Of a stretch of 64,000 nt of DNA, positions 56,925 through 64,000 are shown in pieces. This DNA is from Amphiura filiformis. Its lineage: Eukaryota > Echinodermata > Ophiuroidea > Amphilepidida > Amphiuridae. The notes below the pieces were generated by a model that saw only the letters and a program-made list of their open reading frames with translations, did not search any database and had not been told where the DNA came from. The translations under genes and the position numbers were made by a program. Where the stretch lies: positions 34,318,353-34,382,352 of the forward strand of contig NC_092639.1 of the NCBI RefSeq assembly GCF_039555335.1, given 5' to 3'. The first letter of the stretch is position 1, and the number at the start of each line of letters is the position of its first letter.

Positions 56925-57920
56925 ATGGCCAAGATGAATGACAACTGCACACATATCGAAGACGATATAGACATCCCAATTTACCTTACTTTCACTATCT
57001 TTCTCTTGACTTTTGGATTCGTCGGTAACCTTTTTATCATCGCATCCGTTTTCTGCAACAAAAGACTTCAGAGTCGTGGTTATGTATTTACCTGTAATCT
57101 CGCCGCTTCAGATCTGGCCGTCCTGGTACTATCTGATTTCTTCATCATCCTTGGTATAGCAACTACAGGTGAAATCTTTACCAGTCATCCACAATTCTGT
57201 CTGATTTCATCTTACTTCTGTCTCGCTCTTTGCGTGACTTCCATCTGGAACATGGGCGTCGGTAGTTTTCATTCCTACGTCCGCATATGCCATCGGCTGA
57301 AGTACCACCGTATCTTCAAACCAAAAGTGGTCGCCTGTGCAGCAATTTCTACTTGGATCATCGGGTTAAGTCTGCTACTGCCTACCTTAATCGGTTGGGG
57401 TGGACATGGCTACAATAAAGTCTTGCGGTATTGTGTGTTTGATTACGAACAATCTGCAACTTACACGTTGTTCCTCGTTGTAGTCGGAGTGATTCTTCCC
57501 GTAGCCATTGCTACATATTCCTTCGTTCGAATCGGAAGTTCTGTGATGACTTCGCGCAGAAAACTTCGCCGTATCAACTCAAAGAAAATTGTTATGCAGT
57601 TGAGTAATCCCCGTCTTTTTAAAGCCCCGCCTCGCTTAAACAAAACAGACGCCCGTCTTTTTAGATCATTTTTCTTCGTCGTCTTGTACTTGGTAAGCGC
57701 TTGGTTGTTCCTACTAATCATCTGGTTCTACGATGGGTCAAAAAACTGGGCACCTCGACAAGTAACTTATGCAATGACGTTAGCCCATTCCCATTGTAGT
57801 GTCAACGGCATCTTGTATGCCGCGACAAATAAAGACTTTCGTGACACTTGTGCTAGAGTACTCAGAAGTGACCACAGGAGCAGTACAAGGTCAACAATCC
57901 AAATAAATATAGGCATATAG
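56925..57920 (+). CDS. Rhodopsin-class GPCR, orphan, single exon (331 aa)
   Basis: ATG in good context (AAAATGGCC). Seven hydrophobic segments are visible. TM1 has the conserved Asn (FVGNLF, N35), TM2 the Asp (NLAASDL, D63), TM4 the Trp (W144) and TM5 the Pro (LPVAI, P192). Cys92 and Cys170 suit the extracellular disulfide. N7 (NCT) is a likely glycosylation site. The DRY motif at the end of TM3 is replaced by YVRICH (~118-123). TM6 lacks CWxP (LVSAWLFLL), and TM7 has NGILY (294-298) in place of NPxxY. The VRICH-LKYHR stretch recalls melatonin-receptor and Moody-like receptors. The ligand is unknown. The third intracellular loop is basic (RRKLRRINSKK). A single coding exon is common in expanded invertebrate GPCR families. 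Confidence 0.85.
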   Translation: MAKMNDNCTHIEDDIDIPIYLTFTIFLLTFGFVGNLFIIASVFCNKRLQSRGYVFTCNLAASDLAVLVLSDFFIILGIATTGEIFTSHPQFCLISSYFCLALCVTSIWNMGVGSFHSYVRICHRLKYHRIFKPKVVACAAISTWIIGLSLLLPTLIGWGGHGYNKVLRYCVFDYEQSATYTLFLVVVGVILPVAIATYSFVRIGSSVMTSRRKLRRINSKKIVMQLSNPRLFKAPPRLNKTDARLFRSFFFVVLYLVSAWLFLLIIWFYDGSKNWAPRQVTYAMTLAHSHCSVNGILYAATNKDFRDTCARVLRSDHRSSTRSTIQINIGI

Positions 57921-57959
57921 ATGCATAGGAATTAAGGTTTCTATCATACCCTTTTCTGA

Positions 57960-59000
57960 CAAGTAAGAAGAACTATGAACATTATGCGAACTGCGGGAAG
58001 ATTGTACTTTTTTGCACAACATTTTTACACAACTATCCGACCGTTCAGCTTAAAGCAATAATGTGTGATTTGCATAAAGAATAGATTCCTATTTTAGTGG
58101 TTTTTTTCACTGATCACATTATCCCCTTTTAATCTCGAGCCAAACAAATATAACAAAGAAAATTGCGATTTCATTCCAGCGCCTGTGAAGAAAATCACAC
58201 ATTATGGCTTTAATGCAAATGACATTAATTTTTATAAAGCAAATGCTGTGTGTACTATACATGCTCTATTATAAAGGTAATCCCAGTCATCATGGTCATG
58301 GTCATGATGGTTAGATGGTATACATCAAATAAATCTTACAGGTTGTAACAAAAAAATTTCAAAATGAGTTAAATCCCGATATAGGCCTATTAACACACAA
58401 AGCATAGACTTTTTTTTCCAAAACGATGGTAGCAAACTATGTTAAGTCCACGAACACTGTCCTCATAAATTGTGATTATGGGATAAAACAAGTGGATATT
58501 TCAGGTCATCACTTATTGTCAGTGAAATGATGTTTATTCTGAGAAATGTAATATAATCACTGTAATCACTAAGTTTTGAATTTGAACTACTTTGAACGTC
58601 GACTTTTGGTAAAAAATGGGCGGTGTTTTGTGGTAAGATTATGTTTTATAGTAGAGAAAATCGCATTTTGTATATTTTTAGTCAATTTTAAGACTAGTTT
58701 GAGATAAAATGTGGTTAGTTCTGTGTTACAGATAGTCCATGTCAGAAATTGCGTTTTCTGTCAAAACGTGTTAAGTCCATGCTCTTTAAAAAAAAATTAA
58801 TTCATTTAGTCTCCAGATTTTAACTTAATATGATTTTAAGGTCTTATGTTATGTCCCCTTTTAATACTTCACAATACTTTTATAGAAATCGAACAATTTT
58901 TCATTACCATAAAGAAAATTCCTAATTTTATTCAAAGCGAATCTTGTGGACTTATAACACGGTTTGAAAGAGCTTATAAACAACAACTAGATTTTGCCAT
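57960..59000. other. Intergenic downstream of the GPCR
   Basis: AT-rich, containing a candidate AATAAA at 58329. No gene or clearly bounded repeat seen. Confidence 0.4.
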
Positions 59001-59006
59001 CTTGTA

Positions 59007-59473
59007 CAGGGTGTACCTGAAGAACTGTATCGTGGGAACTCAAACTCAATTATTTGGATATTTAAATGCCATAACTAAACATAACTAAATAACTGGTGTG
59101 GTTGAAGAATAAATCAGCTAGCACAAACTTTTTGAATTTTGACAATTGATTACACCGTTCTTGAAATATAACAATTTTACTAAACTGCCTCATTTTCAAA
59201 CCTTTCCACGGATGTATTCAGAGTGATAATCACTGCGCATCATCAGCGAGTGAGGTATCTATTGTCATTGATAGATACATGACTCCGTGGAACGGATTGA
59301 AAAATAAGGTAGTTTCGTAAAATTCTTTTGTTTCAAAGACGGGCGGTCAATTAAAGTATGTGATAGCTGCTATGTTCCTCAATCACATCATTTATTTAGT
59401 TATGTTTGGTTTATGCGTTAAAATACCCAAAAAATTAAGTTTCCGACGATACAGTTCTTTCAGGTACACCCTG
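59007..59473. mobile_element. Mariner-type MITE with CAGGGTGTACCTG ends
   Basis: The ends CAGGGTGTACCTGAAGAAC and GTTCTTTCAGGTACACCCTG are flanked by TA (59005-59006, 59474-59475). Inverted repeats of ~100 bases, plus inner inverted repeats around 59165-59325 (CTTTCCACGGA / TCCGTGGAACG). Confidence 0.75.
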
Positions 59474-60051
59474 TATACTATTTTTAGCTCAAAATGATAT
59501 CTAGTTATTTATTATTATTTATTGCTGACTATTATTGTTTATTGATTGTGTGAAGTGATACCATATGATTTTTATAAAATGATTATTGTAAATTTCAGCA
59601 TTTATTATTGATGTTAATTCAAGCATTATTATTATTGGTATATTACTACCATTAACTAACCATTATTATCATTAATTTATTATTAATATTATAAATAGTA
59701 ATGGCAGTGGTGGTTGTTATTGTGTGTTAATTGTAATATTACTATATGTACAACCATTGTATCATTTTGTTCATAAATATTTTTGTAATGTGAATATCCG
59801 GGGTGAAGATGTGTGATTATTTTGAAAATAAAAAAATCTGAATCTGAAAGTTGCGTTCTCTCCTCTTAATGCGTAGATTATGTTTGACATAAAATTACAT
59901 TAAAAAAACCCTCGATTTCGATCAGCCCGTAATCGGCGGGCCTTATAACATCGCGGATATATTTGAATTTGAGAATTGTCTTGTGACATATCGCCAGAAG
60001 CATCACGAATTATATAGGGACACACCATTGGATATTATCGTTGATGGGGGC

Positions 60052-60667
60052 CAGGGCCGTTCCGACCATTAGGCCAGGTAAGGCGGTCGCCTAGGGCGGC
60101 AAACATAGAGGGGCGCCAAAAAAGGGCGAAAAAAGAAAAAAAAAACGGGAATGGAGAAAAAAAAGGGAAGAAAAAATGAGAGCGGATAAAAAGAAAAAAT
60201 GGAAGGAATAATAAAAAGGGGGCGAAAAGAGAAACAGAGAACAGGTCGAAAAAAAAACAGTGGCGTAGCGATGGGGGCGGTGGGGGCACGTGCGCCACCC
60301 TTAGGGCATGCGTCGCCCTTTGGGGGCGCCGAATTGACCAATTCATGATCGATTCTAAGTGATGAAAGTCAAAATTTTCGCACAAAATCACCTGAAATAT
60401 CAATTTAAGACCGATATTCAATTTCATTATAACCAAAATACATTACTGGTAAGCCCTATGTGCACATTTTTGCTCACTCCGCGCGCAATTGTTTCAAGAA
60501 TTGGGGGCGGGCGTCATTATGTATCCTTAGCCCTGGGCGCTACAAACCCTAGCTCCGCCATGAGTTTTCAAGGGGGTAACCCCACTTAACACTTATTTTT
60601 GGTATGCTTTGGTGGGCGGCAGGGAGTGGCTTTGCCTAGGGCGGCAAAATCCCTAGGAACGGCCCTG
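60052..60667. mobile_element. hAT-type non-autonomous element with nested second element
   Basis: The ends CAGGGCCGTTCC and GGAACGGCCCTG carry 8-bp flanks ATGGGGGC and GTGGGGGC (60044-60051, 60668-60675), one mismatch. Subterminal CGCCTAGGGCGGCAA and GCCTAGGGCGGCAAAA are also related. Inside, ~60258-60562 begins CAGTGGCGTAGCG and ends GCTACAAACCCTAGCTCCGC, so a second hAT-type MITE is probably nested. Confidence 0.75.
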
Positions 60668-60679
60668 GTGGGGGCTATG

Positions 60680-61870
60680 GTTAGTTATCTTAGTTTTCAA
60701 AATACCCTCGTATAGATCCCATTTCTTTTAAACATGTATATGATTACCACCTCACCCTGGTTACCCTCATAGATACCATTTCCTCTCAAACTACCTTCGT
60801 AGATCCCGTTCTTCTCCTCATTACCCTCCTTGATCTAATTTCTTCTCAGAATACAACTGTAGATCCCATTTGTTCTCATCAAATTATCCTCATATGAATT
60901 CAATTTCTACTTCTCATCAGATCCTCTGAGATCCCAGGCTATTTCTTCTCAACTTTTGATATTATCCGATCCAATCAGACCAAAGTCAGCAATAATTAAA
61001 CTTAATATAAGGAGCAAAACCTAGAAAAACATAAGTACAATGTTGCAATCAAAGAGCTTTTAATAGAAGGTCAATTCCAAGCAACCTCGCCCAAATTGTC
61101 AAAATTTAAAAATCATGTCAAGTATGTGATTTTGGTCTCATATTGTAGCTTAAAAGCTATATTTTCTGAAAACATACTTTTTTCTGAGGAAATGGTGTTC
61201 TTTGTTAGAAAAACATCCTAATTTGCATAAATTTGCACATTCTTGACTGGTAAAAGCAGCAAAACATAAAACACAGCAGCTGCTCTGTTCTGTAAAATTT
61301 TGGAAACAAATTATACATGTGAATATTAAGTATATAAGTTTTTTTAAATATAAACACCAGACATTTTCATTTTTTATAACGCGCATCTTCGTCAGCATCG
61401 TTTGAGTATTAATTCTACGATTGAAAGCATCATTCCGCAACGCAAAAGTATCATTTATTAGCACTGCTAAAAGTCGAATTTGCGGTGGTAACGACTAATT
61501 AAAGTTGCAGCATTCCGCAACGTTGCGGAATGATGCATAATTCATAATGTACCAGTTTGAAAAAATTAACATAATTTTGTGTTAAAACATTCTAAAATAC
61601 ATTGCACATAACTATCTTTACATTATCTGATGTTCACCACTGCTTGAACCATTGTAAGTGACATTTCCCCTGCAAAACCCCTTGCATCATTCCGCAACGC
61701 GATAAGGATTCAGGGATTGCAAGGATTTTTTTAATTTACGATAAAATAAAAACTGTGTTGATTTTTTTCTTGATAGATGATGATAGTTGTTATGTTACAT
61801 CCTGTAGTTAACATCCAGTGCCAAATTTCACTTCCAAGAATTTTAGACTTGGCAACCTATGTTGATTAAA
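60680..61870. other. Intergenic with CCGCAACG palindrome cluster
   Basis: No gene seen. TTCCGCAACG occurs near 61433, 61513 and 61690. At 61513 it forms the perfect 18-base palindrome TTCCGCAACGTTGCGGAA. GTAGATCCCATTT-type words recur at 60710-60880. Confidence 0.5.
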
Positions 61871-61879
61871 TTCAGACTT

Positions 61880-62140
61880 CCACTCTCCCCATGGTTCATT
61901 TAGAATTGGGTAATCATGAAAGTATTATACTCTGTCCTTCGGAGGGGACGTTAAGCAGTCGGTCCCTTGTGCAGAGAGTCATACCTGTACATGTATCTGG
62001 CAGCCAGTTTCGAAAAGAGTATAGGGTGTTAACCCCTGACTGTTCCCAACCGTCCCGGTATTCAAATGGACTCCAATGGAAATAAGCTTAGAGGCTTTCT
62101 TGGGTTATTCACGGTTGTTCAAAAACCCGAACAGATCAAA
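61880..62140 (+). mobile_element. SINE family 3, 5'-truncated copy
   Basis: It follows the complete copy at 50405-50814 from CATGGTTCATTTAGAATTGG through TCCTTCGGAGGGGACGTTAA and GTGTTAACCCCTGACTG. The tail is degenerate (ATCAAATAAAA). The tRNA head is missing. Confidence 0.7.
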
Positions 62141-62324
62141 TAAAAAAACATACCTCCGTAGATCCCGTTTTTTCCTCTCAAATTACCCTCGTAGATCCCA
62201 TTTCGACTTCTTCTCATTTACCCTCGTAGATTCCATTTCTTGAGAGTGAGAGGAGGGATGGGAATCCATACGATATGCAATACCATACGATTATTATCAA
62301 TAAGCCTGGCAAAATTGTCTATTT

Positions 62325-62485
62325 GGGCCCGCCGCCCCATACAGGCTTGCCCCCCCCCCCTGGAAAAAAAAAATCCCAACTACGCCACTGGTTTAAGATA
62401 TTGTCGGGTGGGGGGTTAGGGCCCCGTATAGGGGCGCCAATTTTGTTTCTTGCCCCGGGCGCTACCAACCCTAGTTACGCCACTG
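62325..62485. mobile_element. Two hAT-type MITE ends in tandem
   Basis: CCCAACTACGCCACTG ends at ~62391 and CCTAGTTACGCCACTG at 62485, both in the same orientation. Each is a typical CAGTGGCGTAA terminus read backwards. Their other ends are not clear. Confidence 0.45.
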
Positions 62486-62489
62486 TTAA

Positions 62490-63200
62490 GGGGTCGGTCA
62501 CCCACCTTTACACAGTATTTTTGTAGGACCCGAGAGCACATCAGACATATTGAATTGCATTTTGAATACGAAGAATGTCTTTCTGATGATTTTTTGAAAT
62601 TCGCGATATAATACAAATTATTAAAAATTTATATTTTTCGTAACAGTCTTATCCTCGAAGTAAAATATATAAATCTAATGATAAAGCCGACGATCATTTA
62701 AAAATGTTGACTTTTTGTATTTTTAAAATGATATAGGCCTACATTTTTTCCAAAAAAGACATATAAAATTTAGGTCTTTTTGGGAAAAAACGTGTATCTT
62801 CCATATGAAAGGTAAAATTTTTTCAAATGGTCGTCGGCTTTAGCCGTATCACAGGGCCTTTTTTTACACACTATATTCTGCATGCTATAGGCCTATTAGC
62901 TCTATATCCTGAGAGCCAAAAACCCCACTTTCCATTTTTTTCTCTTTCTCTTCTCTTCTCTCCGCCTGAGTAGATTTACATATTTTATTTCGAAGACTAA
63001 TAAAAAAGACTAATAAATATGGAAAATAAAAAGAATATAAATTTTTAATAATGTGTCATAAAATGTGTTTTATATCGCTAATTTCAAAAAATCTAAATTA
63101 GGCTAGTTGATATCAGAAGGAAATTTTTCGTATTCAAAATGCAATTCGATGTCTGATGCATGTGCTCCAAAAATATGTGAAAACGTTGCTATCCGAGCCC
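62490..63200. mobile_element. Complete TTAA MITE, reference copy
   Basis: The ends GGGGTCGGTCACC and CTATCCGAGCCC are flanked by TTAA (62486-62489, 63201-63204). Inverted similarity extends about 180 bases each side (GAATTGCATTTTGAATACG, TTTTTTGAAATTCGCGATAT). The middle has mirrored GCCGACGATCATTT / AATGGTCGTCGGC. Member of the family scattered through the giant element. Confidence 0.7.
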
Positions 63201-63268
63201 TTAAAGCTAAAATAGGAGGAAAAAGAGGATACAACGAGGATTCTGTGAGTTTGTTTGGGGACACCCTG

Positions 63269-63272
<4 letters not shown>

Positions 63273-63302
<30 letters not shown>

Positions 63303-63305
63303 CAA

Positions 63306-63355
<50 letters not shown>

Positions 63356-63372
63356 CATTCATTCATTCATTC
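63273..63372. repeat. (TTGA)n microsatellite
   Basis: About 21 TTGA units with one interruption, then four ATTC units. Confidence 0.95.
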
Positions 63373-63593
63373 ACTTGAGATTTATCACTTTCGCGTGACT
63401 CGGCCTCATACAGCAGTGTTATTGTTTACATTTGCATCATCCAACAAATCGTGCTAAAAATAGAACATTACGCACTGCTGTACACTGAAACCACAGCTTC
63501 ACAGCGTAACACAATTAAAGGCTATCATACGACATAGTGAAATAATATACTGAGCTTTTGTCTGTTATCGTCAGGTGACGACTTATTTTCAAG

Positions 63594-63617
63594 ATGGCAG
63601 AAGCAGGAGTGAATCCA
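63594..63617 (+). CDS. Possible first coding exon of a gene leaving the window
   Basis: AAGATGGCAG is a strong start context and the frame reads MAEAGVNP before a near-perfect donor (CCA|GTAAGTG, GT at 63618-63619). Only eight codons are visible and the rest would lie beyond 64000 or in unseen exons, so the call is tentative. Confidence 0.3.
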
Positions 63618-63879
63618 GTAAGTGTTTCGTCTGCTGAACAAGTTTGATTTTTCATTATTTTCTGGGATTTATAAAGCTATAAATGATGTAGAATGTGCAA
63701 AACATTAACATAAACGTAGAATTTTTGCAATGTAAAGTGCGGGGTCATTATTTGGCAAGATCTTGTCTTAAGCTTACTCAAGTTCTAGTTCTCATTCTCA
63801 ACATACATGGAACATTCTACAGGATTTTATGGGTAGACAATCTATGTACAGTTGTATCGCGCCCATCTTGTCCTCTTGA

Positions 63880-64000
63880 ACCTAGAGGGTTGAGTGCAGA
63901 TATCAGAACCGGTGATGATCCCCCTTCTCTTTTCGAATAGCTCTGACACTTTAACGTGCACAGGGATGAATCCTCCTGAACACGGGACCAACGGCTTTAC
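63880..64000 (-). mobile_element. SINE family 2, copy cut by the window end
   Basis: The minus strand carries GTAAAGCCGTTGGTCCCGTG, GTGCACGTTAAAG and CTATTCGAAAAGAG, in the same order as 47455-47560. Confidence 0.65.

Overview
This is eukaryotic, intron-containing and extremely transposon-rich animal DNA. It most resembles a marine invertebrate deuterostome, perhaps an echinoderm. The organism call is an inference from the frequent TAGGCCTA-type words, the tRNA-derived SINEs, the many miniature inverted-repeat transposons (MITEs) and the invertebrate-type genes.

Layout. (1) 0.3-9.9 kb: a six-exon gene on the minus strand. I assembled it from splice sites whose phases agree throughout. It encodes a 348-residue protein with a SAM domain, two ubiquitin-like domains and a C-terminal membrane anchor. 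Its introns hold a LINE remnant, a MITE nested in its own family, a SINE, a mariner relic and a large (AAT)n microsatellite. (2) 10-13.5 kb: intergenic MITEs and a tandem duplication. (3) 13.56-30.89 kb: a 17.3-kb giant inverted-repeat (foldback-like) element. It has matching ends, a 7-bp target-site duplication (GTCACTG) and arms of about 8.4-8.8 kb meeting near 22.02 kb. No transposase is visible. One arm often keeps the empty site of a transposon present in the other. (4) 31-33.4 kb: featureless, followed by a C-rich MITE. (5) 33.93-42.78 kb: a second, younger inverted-repeat element of 8.85 kb with a 6-bp duplication (AGTAAC). Its arms carry short intronless ORFs in duplicate, including one with a Bcl-2-like BH1-type stretch and a tail anchor. 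Its spacer has one C2H2 zinc-finger ORF. It resembles a reduced Polinton/adintovirus-like element, but core viral genes are absent and the termini are not the canonical Polinton ones. (6) 43.7-47.0 kb: a sulfotransferase-like P-loop gene (309 residues) with a possible upstream promoter exon. (7) 47.3-56.5 kb: SINEs, a Tc1 transposase relic disrupted by a hAT MITE, and MITEs. (8) 56.9-57.9 kb: a single-exon rhodopsin-class GPCR with altered motifs. (9) 58-64 kb: MITEs, a hAT element, SINE copies and a possible first exon of a gene leaving the window.

The three clear cellular genes (SAM/ubiquitin-like, sulfotransferase-like, GPCR) show no sign of forming a pathway. The dominant story is structural: two long inverted-repeat elements of different age, each with a target-site duplication, fill more than 40% of the window.
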